DNA of 64,000 bases from Caulobacter sp. 602-1. GTDB lineage: Bacteria; Pseudomonadota; Alphaproteobacteria; Caulobacterales; Caulobacteraceae. The DNA lies in assembly GCF_003931565.1 (NCBI RefSeq), contig NZ_RRYI01000002.1:248001-312000 (forward strand). The letters are read 5' to 3'. Positions 23,975-35,975 of the stretch are shown piece after piece. The translations under genes were made by a program, and so were the position numbers. The notes beneath the pieces are model-generated. The model saw nothing but the letters and a program-made list of their open reading frames with translations. It was not told the DNA's origin and made no database searches. Numbering within the stretch: position 1 is the first letter of the stretch; every line of letters begins with the position of its first letter.

Positions 23975-24427
23975 ATGATCGCCATGGGTCCGGACGACAT
24001 TCCTCTCTTCGGCATGCTCAAGAGCCGCCTCGGTTATCTGACCGAGCGCCAGAAGCTTGTCGCCCAGAACGTCGCCAACGCCGACACGCCCGGCTATCGC
24101 CCGCGCGATCTCAAGGCTTACAGCTTCCAGGCCTCGCTGATGAACCAGGGTTCGGGCGCGGTCTATCGCGGCGGGCGCGCGGCGCCGACCTCGGGCGTCC
24201 AGATGATGGCGACCTCGGCCGCCCACATGGCCCCGTCGAACGCGCCCAGCGCCTGGCGGTCGACGGCGGGCGTCGATTCGGAAGTCACCCTCGACGGCAA
24301 CGCGGTGTCGCTCGAGGACCAGATGCTCAAGATGACCGACGCGCGGATGAACTACGACGCGGCGATCAGCTTCTACCAGAAGTCCATGAACATGCTGCGC
24401 CAGGCCGCGCGCAAGCCAAACGGCTAG
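23975..24427 (+). CDS. flgB: Flagellar basal-body rod protein FlgB
   Basis: A 150-residue rod protein. The flagellar rod signature is visible at the N terminus: YLTERQKLVAQNVANADTPG (about 21-40) followed by YRPRDLKAYSF. The C-terminal amphipathic helix MTDARMNYDAAISFYQKSMNMLRQA is also present. FlgB forms the proximal rod. There are two possible ATGs, three codons apart. It is the first gene of flgB-flgC-fliE, with 11-nt intergenic gaps. Confidence 0.95.
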   Translation: MIAMGPDDIPLFGMLKSRLGYLTERQKLVAQNVANADTPGYRPRDLKAYSFQASLMNQGSGAVYRGGRAAPTSGVQMMATSAAHMAPSNAPSAWRSTAGVDSEVTLDGNAVSLEDQMLKMTDARMNYDAAISFYQKSMNMLRQAARKPNG

Positions 24428-24438
24428 GGGACTAGGCG

Positions 24439-24858
24439 ATGCCCGAGATCAAATCCAATTCGCTGGCGACCATGGCCGTGGCCTCCTCGGCCCTTCGCGC
24501 CCAGCAGGGCCGCATGCGGGTCATCGCCGAGAACATAGCCAACGCCAACTCCACCGCGCGCACCGCCGGCGGCGATCCCTACCGCCGCCAGGTGCCGGTG
24601 TTCAAGCCGACCAAGGTCCAGGGCGCCGAGGGCGTGCAGATGCTGCGCGTCGATCCCGACCAGAGCGAGTTCAAGACCGAGTATGAACCCGGCAACCCGG
24701 CCGCCGACGCCAAGGGCTACGTCAAGCTGCCCAACGTCAACACGCTGGTCGAGGCGCTGGACATGAAGGAGGCGCAGCGCGCCTACGAAGCCAACCTCAA
24801 TGTGATCGAGACCGCGCGGTCGATGGAATCGCGCACCCTCGACATCCTCAAGAAGTAA
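24439..24858 (+). CDS. flgC: Flagellar basal-body rod protein FlgC
   Basis: A 139-residue rod protein with the N-terminal rod motif ALRAQQGRMRVIAENIANAN, the FlgC-typical DPYRRQVPVF-like stretch (GGDPYRRQVPVFKP), GYVKLPNVNTLVEALDMKEAQRAYEANLNV and the C-terminal helix ESRTLDILKK. It forms part of the proximal rod together with FlgB. Confidence 0.96.
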   Translation: MPEIKSNSLATMAVASSALRAQQGRMRVIAENIANANSTARTAGGDPYRRQVPVFKPTKVQGAEGVQMLRVDPDQSEFKTEYEPGNPAADAKGYVKLPNVNTLVEALDMKEAQRAYEANLNVIETARSMESRTLDILKK

Positions 24859-24869
24859 GGGGCTAGGCC

Positions 24870-25181
24870 ATGATCACCGCGCTCGCCGCCGCCAAGGCCT
24901 ATGCTTCTCAAGGCGCCATGGGCGTCGGTTCGATCGGCTCGATCGGCGGCTCCGAGAAGAAGGGCATGGACTTCGGCGACATGCTGAAGTCGGCCATGGA
25001 AGGCGCGGCCAAGACCTCCAAGGTCGCCGAAACCAAGATCGCCGACCAGGTGGCCGGCAAGGCCGAGCTGGTCGACGTCGTCACCGCCATCAGCTCGGCC
25101 GAGGCCAGCCTGGAGACGGTGATGGCCGTGCGGGATCAGGTGATCTCAGCCTATCAGGAAATCATGCGGATGCCGATCTAA
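24870..25181 (+). CDS. fliE: Flagellar hook-basal body complex protein FliE
   Basis: A 103-residue FliE, the adaptor between the MS ring and the rod. After an Ala/Gly-rich N terminus come [21 protein letters not shown] and the conserved C-terminal part [39 protein letters not shown] strong terminator follows directly, closing the operon. Confidence 0.95.
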   Translation: MITALAAAKAYASQGAMGVGSIGSIGGSEKKGMDFGDMLKSAMEGAAKTSKVAETKIADQVAGKAELVDVVTAISSAEASLETVMAVRDQVISAYQEIMRMPI

Positions 25182-25213
25182 GGCGTCCGCCTCTTCATTC
25201 CGTCTCAAAAGAA

Positions 25214-25249
25214 GGGCCGCGTCCGGGGAGGACGCGGCCCAGTTTGTTT
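25214..25249 (+). terminator. Intrinsic terminator of flgB-flgC-fliE
   Basis: GGGCCGCGTCC (25214-25224) and GGACGCGGCCC (25230-25240) form a perfect 11-bp stem with a GGGGA loop, followed by AGTTTGTTT. Confidence 0.85.
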
Positions 25250-25288
25250 CGGGGGAGAAGATGGAAACGCTACGCTTACTGAACAAAC

Positions 25289-25459
25289 TCAGAGATGCAG
25301 GAACGCCTTGGCGACCGTGAACAGGCCGCCCCAGACGATGACGTTCAGCACCGAGGCCAGCAGAACCGCGAAACCCAGCGGCCACTGACGGCCAGACCCC
25401 TTGGCGGGCCGGCGGACAGGACGCGGATCGAACGGACGGGCTTGAGACGCAACGGTCAT
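25289..25459 (-). CDS. Small single-span membrane protein of unknown function
   Basis: A 56-residue peptide: a basic, proline-rich N terminus (FDPRPVRRPAKGSGRQW) and one hydrophobic helix (about residues 27-52, LGFAVLLASVLNVIVWGGLF). I do not recognise the family. The start is supported by AAGGAG 7 nt before the ATG; a longer frame upstream lacks such a site. It is flanked by the fliE terminator and by the divergent ABC transporter. The N-in orientation is predicted from the positive charges. Confidence 0.6.
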   Translation of the reverse strand: MTVASQARPFDPRPVRRPAKGSGRQWPLGFAVLLASVLNVIVWGGLFTVAKAFLHL

Positions 25460-25605
25460 GACGGGCTCCTTAACCATGACCCCATGGTCGAGATTGACTC
25501 GGCCTTCGCGAACCGGGCGACCTGTCGCGCGCCGCCTTGTCGCACCCAGCCGTTGAGTCAACGCTTGGGAGGGGCGAAGGTTGATTCTCGCCGCCCGGAG
25601 CCCGC

Positions 25606-26370
25606 ATGACCGAAGCCATCGTTCTCGATCAGGTCAGCAAGACGTACGGCGGGCGCGCGGTGCTGGCGCCAACCTCGCTGACGATCACCAAGGGCCGCTT
25701 CGTCGCCCTGGTCGGCGGCTCGGGCGCGGGCAAGACCACGCTGCTGAAACTGATGAACGGCCTGTCCGTCCCGAGCGCGGGCCGGGTGCTGCTGGACGGC
25801 GCGGACATCGCCGCCAAGCCGGGACCGGAACTGCGGCGCGGCATCGGCTACGTCTTTCAGGAGATCGGCCTTTTTCCCCACATGACCGTGGGCCAGAACA
25901 TCGGTGTCACGCCCGAGCTACTGGGGTGGCCGGCCGACGAGATCGCCGCGCGGACCGACGAACTCCTCGACCTCGTGGCCCTGCCGCGCGAGATCGCCGG
26001 CCGCGCGCCATCGCAGCTGTCGGGCGGCCAGCGCCAGCGGGTCGGCGTGGCGCGCGCTCTGGCCGCGCGGCCCGCGATCCTGCTGATGGACGAGCCGTTC
26101 GGGGCGCTGGATCCGGTGACCCGCGCGGCCCTGGCCGACGATGTCCGGGCGCTGCACGAGCGGCTCCGCCTGACCACGGTGATGGTCACCCACGACGTCG
26201 GCGAGGCCCTGCTGCTGGCCGACGAGGTGGTGGTGATGGCGAATGGCCAAGTGCTGGCCCAGGCCCCGCCGTGCGCGCTGCTGGCCGGCCATTCCGATCC
26301 CGTCGTCGCCCAGCTGATCGCCGCGCCGAGACGGCAGGCCGAGCGCTTGGCGGAGCTGGCCCGTGGCTGA
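25606..26370 (+). CDS. ABC transporter ATP-binding protein (quaternary amine/osmoprotectant type)
   Basis: A 254-residue ATPase with Walker A GGSGAGKTT (residues 37-45), Q loop VFQEIGLFPH, signature SGGQRQRVGVARAL and Walker B AILLMDEPFGALDP, followed by an H loop (VTHDVGEA). The closest pattern is OpuCA/OsmV-type proteins that energise uptake of glycine betaine, choline or carnitine. It lacks the C-terminal CBS domains typical of OpuA/OpuC osmosensing ATPases. It overlaps the next gene by 8 bp. Confidence 0.9.
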   Translation: MTEAIVLDQVSKTYGGRAVLAPTSLTITKGRFVALVGGSGAGKTTLLKLMNGLSVPSAGRVLLDGADIAAKPGPELRRGIGYVFQEIGLFPHMTVGQNIGVTPELLGWPADEIAARTDELLDLVALPREIAGRAPSQLSGGQRQRVGVARALAARPAILLMDEPFGALDPVTRAALADDVRALHERLRLTTVMVTHDVGEALLLADEVVVMANGQVLAQAPPCALLAGHSDPVVAQLIAAPRRQAERLAELARG

Positions 26371-27906
26371 TCGTCTCTCCGCCGCGTTGGCGGCGCTTCC
26401 CGAGCGTTTGGGCTGGCACGTCGCGCTGTCGGCCTCCGCGCTCGCCCTTGGCCTGTCCATCGCCCTGCCGCTCGGGATCGCGGCCGCCCGCAGCCCGCGC
26501 CTGAAGTGGATTTCGCTGGCGACTGCGGGCCTCGTGCAGACCATTCCGAGCCTGGCCCTGCTGGCCCTGTTCTATCCGGTGCTCCTGCTGCTTTCGGGCC
26601 TGGCGACGAAGGTGCTGGGTCACGGCTTCCCGGCCCTGGGCTTCCTGCCCTCGCTGCTGGCCCTGACCCTCTATTCGATGCTGCCGATCCTGCGGAACGC
26701 GGCGGCGGGCGTCTCCGGCGTCGACCCGGCCGTGGTCGAGGCCGCGCGGGGCGTGGGCATGACCGACCGCCAGCGGCTGTGGCGCGTGGAACTGCCCCTG
26801 GCCGCGCCGGTGATCATGGCCGGGGTGCGCACCGCCGCCGTGTGGACGATCGGGGCGGCGACGCTCTCGACGCCCGTCGGCCAGACCTCGCTGGGCGATT
26901 ACATCTTCTCAGGGCTCCAGACCGAGGACTGGGTCGCGGTGCTGGTCGGCTGCGCGGCTTCGGCGGGCTTGGCGCTGATCGTCGACGGCCTGCTGGGCCT
27001 GATCGAGGCCGGCGTGGCGCGACGCGACGGCCGGCGCCTGTGGGCCGGCGGCGCGGGCCTCGCCATCGGCCTGCTGGCGGCGATCGCGCCCCTGGCCGGC
27101 GCGGCGCTGTCGCAAGGCCGGCCGACCTATGTGATCGGGGCCAAGAACTTCTCCGAACAGTACATCCTGGCCGAGCTGATGGCCGGCAAGCTGGAGGCCC
27201 GGGGCGCCAGCGTCCAGCGCCGCGTGAACCTGGGCTCGGCCGTCGCCTACCGCGCCCTCGCGAGCGGCGAGATCGACGCCTATGTCGACTATTCCGGCAC
27301 CCTGTGGGCCAATGTCCTGAACCGGACCGACAATCCCGGCCGCCAGGCGGTGCGGGACGGCCTGAGGACCGAGCTGAAGGCCCGCGACGGCGTCGTGCTG
27401 CTCAGCGCCCTGGGCTTCGAGAACGCCTACGCCCTGGCCATGCGCCGCGACCGCGCCGAGCAGCTAGGCGTCAAGACCCTGGCCGACCTGGCGACCAAGG
27501 CGCCTGACCTCGTCATGGGCGGCGACCTGGAGTTCTTCTCGCGGCCGGAATGGGCGGCGGTGGTCAAGGCCTATGGCCTGAGCTTCAAGGCCAAGCGCCA
27601 GTTCCAGCCGACCTTCATGTATCGGGCGCTGGCGAGCCGCGAGGCCGACGTGATCTCGGCCTTCTCGTCGGACGGACGGATCGCGGCCGACGACCTGGTG
27701 CTGCTGGGCGATCCGAAGGGCGCGCTGCCGCCGTATGACGCGGTGATCCTGGTCTCGCCGAAGCGGGCCGGGGATCGCCGGCTGCTGGACGCCCTGACGC
27801 CGCTAGGCGGCAGTATCGACGTCAAGGCGATGCAGGCGGCCAACTATGCGGTCGATCGGGACACCGGCAAGAAGAGCCCCGCCGAGGCGGCGGCGCAGCT
27901 GGTTCG

Positions 27907-27910
<4 letters not shown>
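26363..27910 (+). CDS. Fused ABC permease and substrate-binding protein (OpuC/osmoprotectant type)
   Basis: A 515-residue fusion. Residues about 15-245 are the permease with six or more helices and the EAA-like loop [24 protein letters not shown]. Residues about 258-515 are the OpuAC-type binding domain, beginning [20 protein letters not shown] and containing [23 protein letters not shown]. Fused permease/receptor proteins of this kind import quaternary amines or related amino-acid derivatives. Its stop codon overlaps the hutU stop on the other strand (shared TTAA, 27907-27910). A histidine-related substrate is conceivable because hutXWV transporters belong to the same family. Confidence 0.88.
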
Positions 27911-29567
<1,657 letters not shown>

Positions 29568-29571
<4 letters not shown>

Positions 29572-30383
29572 GCTCGGTGGCTCCGGGCGAAGGTGAGGCA
29601 GGCGGAAAGGACGTCTTCCAGCGCCGCGCGCAGCGGCTCGGCGCGGTCGGCGTGGAACGGCGTGGGCCAGGTGTCTTCGGCGAGCTCGGCGGGTTCGTCC
29701 ATGTAGCCCCGGCAGGCCAGCTCCATCTGGATGGCGTGGACGCCGGTCGCTGGCTGGCCGTAGTGGCGCGTGGTCCAGCCGCCCTTGAAGCGGCCGTTGG
29801 AGACGCGCGAGCGTCCCGAGGCGTCGCAGGCGGCCTCGACGGCGGCGGTCAGGGCGTCGTCGCAGGAGGCGCCGCTGTTGGTTCCGAGATTGAACTGCGG
29901 CAGCTCGCCGTCGAACAGGCGCGGCACAAGCGAACGGATCGAGTGCGCCTCGTACAGCACCACGGTCGGATGGATCGTGAGCAGGCGGTCGATCTCGGCG
30001 CGCAGGGCGGCGTGATAAGGTTCGAAGTACATCGCCCGGCGACTGTCGATCTCGGCTGCGTCCGGGCCGCCATCACGCCACAGCGGCTCGCCGTCAAAGG
30101 TGGTGGTGGGACACAGCTCGGTCGTCGCCTGGCCCGGATAGAGCGAGGCGCCCGAAGGGTCGCGATTGACGTCGATGACCGTGCGCGAGATCGCCGTCCG
30201 CACCATCGTCGCCCCCATCCCCTCGCCGAAGGCGTAGAGCCGGTCGACCCACCAGTCGGCGTCCTTGCGGGCCAGCCAGGGGGAGGTGAGGCCGACCTCG
30301 ATATCGGGTGGGATCTCGGTCCCGGTGTGGGGCAGGCTGACGATCAGCGGCGCGTCGCCGCGGGCGATCTGGAGCCAGTTCAT
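29568..30383 (-). CDS. hutG: N-formylglutamate deformylase
   Basis: A 271-residue FGase family enzyme that releases formate from N-formylglutamate, the last step of the formate-producing histidine route. Motifs: [59 protein letters not shown] and a C-terminal [16 protein letters not shown]. This zinc-type HutG is the partner of HutF, which is also encoded here. It overlaps hutU and hutH by 4 bp on either side. Confidence 0.95.
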
Positions 30384-31909
30384 CCGCTAACCCCCGGCAG
30401 GTCGCCCGCCGCGGCGATCACCGCACCGGACTGCACCAAGGCGTTGGCCGCCTCCAGGTCCGGGTGGAAGTGCCGATCGTCGTCCAGATGCGGCACCTGG
30501 CTCCGCGTCAGGGTCCGCACCGCTTCCAGCGCCTGGCTCGACCGCAGCGGAGCGTGGAAGTCGCAGCCCTGCGCCGCCGCCAGCAGCTCGATGCCCAGCA
30601 CCGCCGTGGCGTTCTCGACCATGCCCAGCAGGCGCCGCGCGCCGTGGGCGGCCATGGAGACATGGTCCTCCTGATTGGCCGAAGTGGGGATCGAGTCGAC
30701 GCTGGCCGGATAGGCCTTCTGCTTGTTCTCCGAAACCAGGGCGGCGGCCGTGACCTGCGGGATCATGAAGCCGGAGTTCAGGCCGGGCTTGGGCGTCAGG
30801 AAGGCCGGCAGGCCTGACAGCGCCGGGTCGACCAGCATGGCGATGCGGCGCTCGGCGATCGAGCCGATCTCACAGACGGCCAGGGCGATCATGTCGGCGG
30901 CGAAGGCCACCGGCTCGGCGTGGAAATTGCCGCCGGAGAGCGCCTCATCGGCTTCCGGGAAGATCAGCGGATTGTCCGAGACGCCATTGGCCTCGGTCCC
31001 CAGCGTCGCCGCCGCCTGGCGCAGGACATCCAGCGCCGCGCCCATCACCTGCGGCTGGCAGCGCAGGCAGTAGGGGTCCTGGACGCGCTCGTCCGCCTTC
31101 AGGTGCGACGCGCGGATCTCCGAGGTCGCCATCAGGCCGCGCAGGGCGGCGGCGGTCTCGATCTGGCCGGCATGGCGGCGCAGGGCGTGGATGCGCGGAT
31201 CGAACGGGGTGTCCGAGCCCTTGGCGGCTTCCGTCGACAGCGCGCCGGTGACCAGGGCTGACTGGAACAGCAGCTCGGCCTCGAACAGGCCCGCCAGGGC
31301 GTTGGCGGTCGAGAACTGGGTGCCGTTGAGCAGGGCCAGGCCTTCCTTGGGGCCGAGCGTCAGGGGCGCGAGGCCGGCCTTCTTCAGCGCCTTGGAGGCC
31401 GGCTTGCGCTCGCCCTCGACGAAGATCTCGCCGACCCCGATCATGGTCGCGGCCATGTGCGCCAGCGGCGCCAGATCGCCCGAGGCGCCGACCGAGCCCT
31501 GGCACGGGATCACCGGCGTTAGGCCCTGCAGCAGCATCTCCTCCAGCATCCGCACGGTCTCGACGCGCACGCCCGAGGCGCCCTGCGCCAGGCTGGCCAG
31601 CTTCAGGGCCATCATCAGGCGGATGACCGGAACCGGCGACGGCTCGCCGACGCCGGCGGCGTGGGACAGGACGATGTTGCGCTGCAGGGTCTCCAGGTCC
31701 GCGTCGCCGATGCGGACGCTGGCCAGTTTCCCGAAGCCGGTATTGATGCCGTAGACCGGCTCGCCCTTGGCCAGGATGCGTTCGACCGCCGCCGCGCTCT
31801 CCGCGATCACTGGCCAGGCGTTCTCGGCCAGGCGCGCCGAGGCCCCGCGATAGATCGCCTTCCAGTCGGCCAGCGGCACGTCGCCGGGGTTCAGAACAAG
31901 CTTGGTCAC
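30380..31909 (-). CDS. hutH: Histidine ammonia-lyase
   Basis: A 509-residue HAL, which deaminates L-histidine to urocanate. The MIO cofactor-forming Ala-Ser-Gly is in [28 protein letters not shown] and [12 protein letters not shown] are further lyase signatures. The GTG start is chosen because it overlaps the hutI stop (GTGA), has GGAGAGG upstream, and gives the usual N terminus. The frame is open far upstream inside hutI in another frame, but those residues are not HutH. Confidence 0.96.
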   Translation of the reverse strand: MTKLVLNPGDVPLADWKAIYRGASARLAENAWPVIAESAAAVERILAKGEPVYGINTGFGKLASVRIGDADLETLQRNIVLSHAAGVGEPSPVPVIRLMMALKLASLAQGASGVRVETVRMLEEMLLQGLTPVIPCQGSVGASGDLAPLAHMAATMIGVGEIFVEGERKPASKALKKAGLAPLTLGPKEGLALLNGTQFSTANALAGLFEAELLFQSALVTGALSTEAAKGSDTPFDPRIHALRRHAGQIETAAALRGLMATSEIRASHLKADERVQDPYCLRCQPQVMGAALDVLRQAAATLGTEANGVSDNPLIFPEADEALSGGNFHAEPVAFAADMIALAVCEIGSIAERRIAMLVDPALSGLPAFLTPKPGLNSGFMIPQVTAAALVSENKQKAYPASVDSIPTSANQEDHVSMAAHGARRLLGMVENATAVLGIELLAAAQGCDFHAPLRSSQALEAVRTLTRSQVPHLDDDRHFHPDLEAANALVQSGAVIAAAGDLPGVSG

Positions 31910-33111
31910 TGGCCTCTCCACACGCGCGCATGGAGCGGATTGAAGCCCATGCGATAGACAAGTTCGGCGGGACGCTCGATGTCCCAGAGGGCGAGATCGC
32001 AGGCCTTGCCGGCCTCCAGCGTCCCGCGATCGTGCAGCAGCCCCAGGGCCCGCGCGGCTTCGCGCGTGACGCCAGCCAGGCACTCCTCGACGGTCATCCG
32101 GAAGAGGGTGGCGGCCATGTTCATGACCAGCAGCGGCGAGGTGAGCGGCGAAGTGCCGGGGTTGCAGTCGGTGGCCAGGGCCATGGGCACGCCCGCTTCC
32201 CGAAGAGCCGCGATCGGCGGGACGCGGGTTTCGCGCGTGAAGTAGTAGGCGCCGGGCAGCAGGGTCGCGACCGTGCCCGAGGCCGCCATGGCGGCGATCC
32301 CGGCCGTGTCCAGGTGCTCCAGGTGGTCGGCCGACAGCGCCCCGAACGCGGCGGCCAAGGCGGCGCCATCGAGGTTCGACAGCTGCTCGGCGTGCAGCTT
32401 GACCGGCAGGCCATGGGCCTTGGCCGCTTCGAACACGCGGCGGATCTGGTCGGGTGAAAAGCCGATGCCCTCGCAGAAGCCGTCGACCGCGTCGGCCAGG
32501 CCCCGGGCGGCGATGGCGGGGATCATCTTCTCGCAGACCAGGGCGACATAGCCGTCCTTGTCGTCGCGGTATTCCGGCGGCAGGGCGTGGGCGCCCAGAA
32601 AGGTGGTGCTGACGCCGACGCGCCGGATGTCGGCCAGGGTGCGGGCGGCGCGCAGGCTCTTGATCTCGTCGTCGAGGGAGAGGCCGTAGCCGGACTTGAT
32701 CTCGACCGTGGTGACGCCCTCGGCGATCAGGGCGTCCAGGCGGGGCAGGGCGGCGGCGACCAGTTCGCTCTCGGAGGCCGCGCGGGTGGCGCGCATGGTC
32801 GAGACGATGCCGCCGCCCGCGCGGGCGATCTCTTCGTATGAGGCGCCGGCCAGGCGCAGCTCGAACTCGTGGGCGCGGTCGCCGGCGAAGACCAGATGGG
32901 TGTGGGGATCGATCAGGCCGGGGGTGATCCAGCGCTCGTCGACATCGATGGTTTCGGTTGTTTCGAAGGCTGGCGCATCGTCCGCCGGGCCGGCATAGGC
33001 GATGCGCCCGTCCAGGCTGGCGACGACGCCGTCCTCGACGATCCCAAGGCCTTCGCGATCCGGGGCCAGGGTCGCGAGACGGGCGTTGATCCACACCCGA
33101 TCACAGCGCAT
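31906..33111 (-). CDS. hutI: Imidazolonepropionase
   Basis: A 401-residue amidohydrolase that opens imidazolone propionate to N-formiminoglutamate. Metal-site and substrate motifs: [58 protein letters not shown] and [11 protein letters not shown]. It is the first gene of hutI-hutH-hutG-hutU and divergent from hutF across 84 bp that contain a HutC-type operator. Confidence 0.96.
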   Translation of the reverse strand: MRCDRVWINARLATLAPDREGLGIVEDGVVASLDGRIAYAGPADDAPAFETTETIDVDERWITPGLIDPHTHLVFAGDRAHEFELRLAGASYEEIARAGGGIVSTMRATRAASESELVAAALPRLDALIAEGVTTVEIKSGYGLSLDDEIKSLRAARTLADIRRVGVSTTFLGAHALPPEYRDDKDGYVALVCEKMIPAIAARGLADAVDGFCEGIGFSPDQIRRVFEAAKAHGLPVKLHAEQLSNLDGAALAAAFGALSADHLEHLDTAGIAAMAASGTVATLLPGAYYFTRETRVPPIAALREAGVPMALATDCNPGTSPLTSPLLVMNMAATLFRMTVEECLAGVTREAARALGLLHDRGTLEAGKACDLALWDIERPAELVYRMGFNPLHARVWRGQ

Positions 33112-33155
33112 GAGCCTGCCTCCGCCAACGCGGACCGTCTCTTGCGGGCCGCTTC

Positions 33156-33173
33156 AATATGTATAGACATATT
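33156..33173. promoter_or_regulatory. Putative HutC operator between hutI and hutF
   Basis: An 18-bp inverted repeat, AATATGT-ATAG-ACATATT, whose centre GTATAGAC matches the GntR/HutC-subfamily consensus GTMTAKAC. It lies in the 84-bp divergent region. HutC, encoded downstream of hutF, is the obvious candidate ligand-responsive repressor (urocanate in known systems). Confidence 0.7.
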
Positions 33174-33195
33174 TGCGAACGATGAGGCTTGTCCA

Positions 33196-34572
33196 GTGAC
33201 CGACGCGCACATTTCCGAGTCTTCCACGGTGGTCTGGTGCGAGAGCGCCCTGCTGGCGGACGGCTGGGCGCGGGGTGTGAAGTTCACCATCACCGATGGC
33301 CGTATCGCCCGTATCGACACCGATACGTCGGCGGGCGACGCTGTCCGTCTCGGCCCCGCCTTGCCGGGCCTGGCCAATGTCCACAGCCACGCCTTCCAGC
33401 GCGCCATGGCGGGTCTGGCCGAGACGCGCGGCGACACCGGCGACACCTTCTGGACCTGGCGCGAGGTCATGTACCGCTTCCTGGAGCGGCTGGATCCCGA
33501 CATGGCCCAGGCCATCGCCGCCATGGGTCAGGTCGAGATGCTGGAGGGCGGTTTCACGCGGGTGGGCGAGTTCCACTACCTGCACCACGCGCCCGACGGC
33601 GGCGCTTACGACAACCCGGCCGAGATGGCCGCGCGTATGGCGGCGGCGGCCGAGGAGACCGGCATCGGCCTGACCCTGCTGCCGGTGTTCTACGCGCACA
33701 GCAACTTCGGCGGCCTGCCGCCGACCGACGGCCAGAAGCGCTTCATTCACGACCTCGACGGCTTCGCGCGGCTGGTCGAGGCCTGTCGCGCGATCGTGGC
33801 GGACTTGCCCGAGGCGGTGGTCGGCGTCGCCCCGCACAGCCTGCGCGCGGTTACGGCCGAGGAGCTGGACGCTATCGTCCCGCTGGCCGCCGGCGGGCCG
33901 ATCCATATCCACGTCGCCGAGCAGACCAAGGAGGTCGACGACTGCCTGGCCGCGACCGGCCAGCGTCCCGTCCGCTGGCTGATGAACCACACCGAGGTGG
34001 GCAAGCAGTGGTGCCTGATCCACGCCACTCACATCAACGCCACCGAGACCGAGCGCCTGGCCAAGAGCGGCGCGACCGCCGGCCTGTGCCCGGTGACCGA
34101 GGCCAATCTGGGCGACGGGATCTTTCCGACGCCGGACTACCTGGCCGCTGGCGGAAGTTTCGGAATCGGGACCGACTCCAACATCGTGATCGACGCCGCC
34201 CAGGAGTTGCGGACCTTGGAATACGCCCAGCGCCTGACCCGCCGCGCCCGCAACGTGCTGGCGGGCGGCCCCCAGCGCTCGACTGGCGGCGACCTGTGGC
34301 GCGCGGCGACGCTGGGCGGGGCGCAGGCGCTGGGCGTCGGACGCGGCGGCCTGCGCCGTGGCGCGCCGGCTGATTTCATCACGCTGGACGCGAACCATCC
34401 GAACATCGTCGGCCGTTCCGGCGACACGCTGATCGACAGCCTGGTCTTCGTTGGCGGCGGGATCGACACCGTCTGGCGGCACGGCAAGCGACTTGTCTCG
34501 GGCGGCCGCCACCACGCCCGCGAGGCGATCACCGCGCGCTACGTCCAGACCCTGAAGGCCCTGCTGGCGTGA
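33196..34572 (+). CDS. hutF: Formimidoylglutamate deiminase
   Basis: A 458-residue amidohydrolase that hydrolyses N-formiminoglutamate to N-formylglutamate and ammonia, the substrate of HutG. Motifs: LPGLANVHSHAFQRAMAGLAETRG (metal-binding His pair), VAPHSLRAVT, IHIHVAEQTKEVDDC, LIHATHINATE and FGIGTDSNIVIDAAQELR. The GTG start is chosen because TGAGG lies 8-9 nt upstream and the protein begins directly before the family's first beta strand. It is followed by hutC with a GTGA overlap. Confidence 0.94.
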   Translation: MTDAHISESSTVVWCESALLADGWARGVKFTITDGRIARIDTDTSAGDAVRLGPALPGLANVHSHAFQRAMAGLAETRGDTGDTFWTWREVMYRFLERLDPDMAQAIAAMGQVEMLEGGFTRVGEFHYLHHAPDGGAYDNPAEMAARMAAAAEETGIGLTLLPVFYAHSNFGGLPPTDGQKRFIHDLDGFARLVEACRAIVADLPEAVVGVAPHSLRAVTAEELDAIVPLAAGGPIHIHVAEQTKEVDDCLAATGQRPVRWLMNHTEVGKQWCLIHATHINATETERLAKSGATAGLCPVTEANLGDGIFPTPDYLAAGGSFGIGTDSNIVIDAAQELRTLEYAQRLTRRARNVLAGGPQRSTGGDLWRAATLGGAQALGVGRGGLRRGAPADFITLDANHPNIVGRSGDTLIDSLVFVGGGIDTVWRHGKRLVSGGRHHAREAITARYVQTLKALLA

Positions 34573-35276
34573 CGGGACCGCTGCACCAGCGCATCCGCTC
34601 GGACATCGAGGCGCGCATCCGCTCCGGCGAATGGGCCCCCGGCCATCGCGCGCCGACCGAGGCGGAGCTGCTGGCCGAGTACGGCTGCTCGCGGATGACG
34701 GTGAACAAGGCCATGACCGCCCTGGTCGAGGCCGGGCTGATCGTGCGCCGCAAACGCGCCGGCTCGTTCGTGGCCCGACCCAAGGTTCACGCGCCGGTGC
34801 TGAACATCCCCGACATCCAGTCCGAGATCGTCGCGCGCGGCGAGACCTACGCGTTCCGCCTGCTGGCCCGGGCGGTGCGGACGGCCGACCGCGACGCCCC
34901 CGAGGAAGTCGAGCTGGCGGCCGGCGGCAAGCTTCTGGCGCTGGAGGGGGTCCACGACGCCGGCGGCCGGCCGTTCGCCCTGGAGCGGCGGCTGGTCTCC
35001 CTGAAGGCCGCGCCCGAGATGGAAGCCGCCGACTTCGCACGGGTCCCGCCCGGCGCCTGGCTGCTGGAGCACGTCGCCTGGACCGAGGCCGAGAGCCGCA
35101 TCAGCGCGGTCAACGCCGACGCCGACGACGCCCGCCTGCTGGCCCTGGACGAGGGCGCGGCCTGCCTCGTCGTCGACCGCCGCACCTGGCGCGAGGGCCA
35201 GCACGTCACTCGCGTACGCCAGGTCTTCCCTGGCGAGGCCTACGATCTGGTGGCGCGGTTCGGGCCTGGCGCCTGA
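34569..35276 (+). CDS. hutC: GntR family histidine utilisation repressor HutC
   Basis: A 235-residue regulator. The N-terminal winged helix (about 1-70) has LHQRIRSDIEARIRSGEWAPGHRAPTEAEL, then the recognition part AEYGCSRMTVNKAMTALVEAGLIVRRKRAGSFV. The UTRA effector domain follows (about 90-235: PFALERRLVSLKAAP, RTWREGQHVTRVRQVFPGEAYDLVARF). HutC represses hut genes until urocanate binds. The GTG start overlaps the hutF stop, so hutF-hutC form an operon, likely autoregulated through the palindrome at 33156-33173. Confidence 0.94.
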   Translation: MTGPLHQRIRSDIEARIRSGEWAPGHRAPTEAELLAEYGCSRMTVNKAMTALVEAGLIVRRKRAGSFVARPKVHAPVLNIPDIQSEIVARGETYAFRLLARAVRTADRDAPEEVELAAGGKLLALEGVHDAGGRPFALERRLVSLKAAPEMEAADFARVPPGAWLLEHVAWTEAESRISAVNADADDARLLALDEGAACLVVDRRTWREGQHVTRVRQVFPGEAYDLVARFGPGA

Positions 35277-35319
35277 CGCCGAGTCCGGCTTACCTCCCAT
35301 GCCAAATCGGAGGACGCCC

Positions 35320-35859
35320 ATGGACCTGCACGCGATCGCCATCCCGACCTACGCCCACATGCTGAAAGGCCTGTCGGCCCAGCTGTCCAAGGGCGAGGTT
35401 CACGCCGCTGAGCACGGCCTGGCGCCGGAGAGCCTGATCGGGGCGCGGCTGGCGGCGGACATGTTTCCGCTGTCGACCCAGGTCCGTTTCGTCTGCGTCC
35501 AGGCCAGCGACCTGCTGCGTCATCTGACGGGCGCGGAGTCGTTCGCTCCGGCCGAGGACGCGACCGACTTCGCCGGCCTGCGGGCGCAACTCGCCGACGC
35601 CGTGGCGCGGATCGAGGCGACCCCGGCCTCGGCCTTCGACGGCGCGGCCGAAAAGCCGATCGAACTGAAGATGCCCAACGGTATCGTCTTCGACCTGACC
35701 GGCGAGCAGTTCCTGCGGGACTGGGCCCTGGCCCAGTTCTATTTCCACGTCACGACCGCCTACGCGATCCTGCGCAACCAGGGCGTCCCGCTGGGCAAGC
35801 CCGACTGGGTGCCGCACATGTTCGCCTATATCCGTCCCGGCACGCTGCCTGGAGGTTGA
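35320..35859 (+). CDS. DUF1993 domain-containing protein
   Basis: A 179-residue protein of the DUF1993 family, related to the DinB-like four-helix bundle. Visible: MDLHAIAIPTYAHMLKGLSAQLSKGEVHA, PLSTQVRFVCVQASDLLRHLTG, TGEQFLRDWALAQFYFHVTTAYAILRNQGVPLGKPDW. His residues in the helices are compatible with a metal site, but no activity is established. GGAGG lies 7 nt before the ATG. It is not functionally linked to the hut genes as far as I can see. Confidence 0.85.
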   Translation: MDLHAIAIPTYAHMLKGLSAQLSKGEVHAAEHGLAPESLIGARLAADMFPLSTQVRFVCVQASDLLRHLTGAESFAPAEDATDFAGLRAQLADAVARIEATPASAFDGAAEKPIELKMPNGIVFDLTGEQFLRDWALAQFYFHVTTAYAILRNQGVPLGKPDWVPHMFAYIRPGTLPGG

Positions 35860-35975
35860 GTCCTTCTGGCTACCCCCCGTTCGGGGGATGTCGGTCCCGG
35901 GCGCCGGAAACGTAGAACGGCGTTCGGGGACCGAGTGTGGCGCGTGGTGCGGCGAGGGTCCCCGAGGGATCCGTC

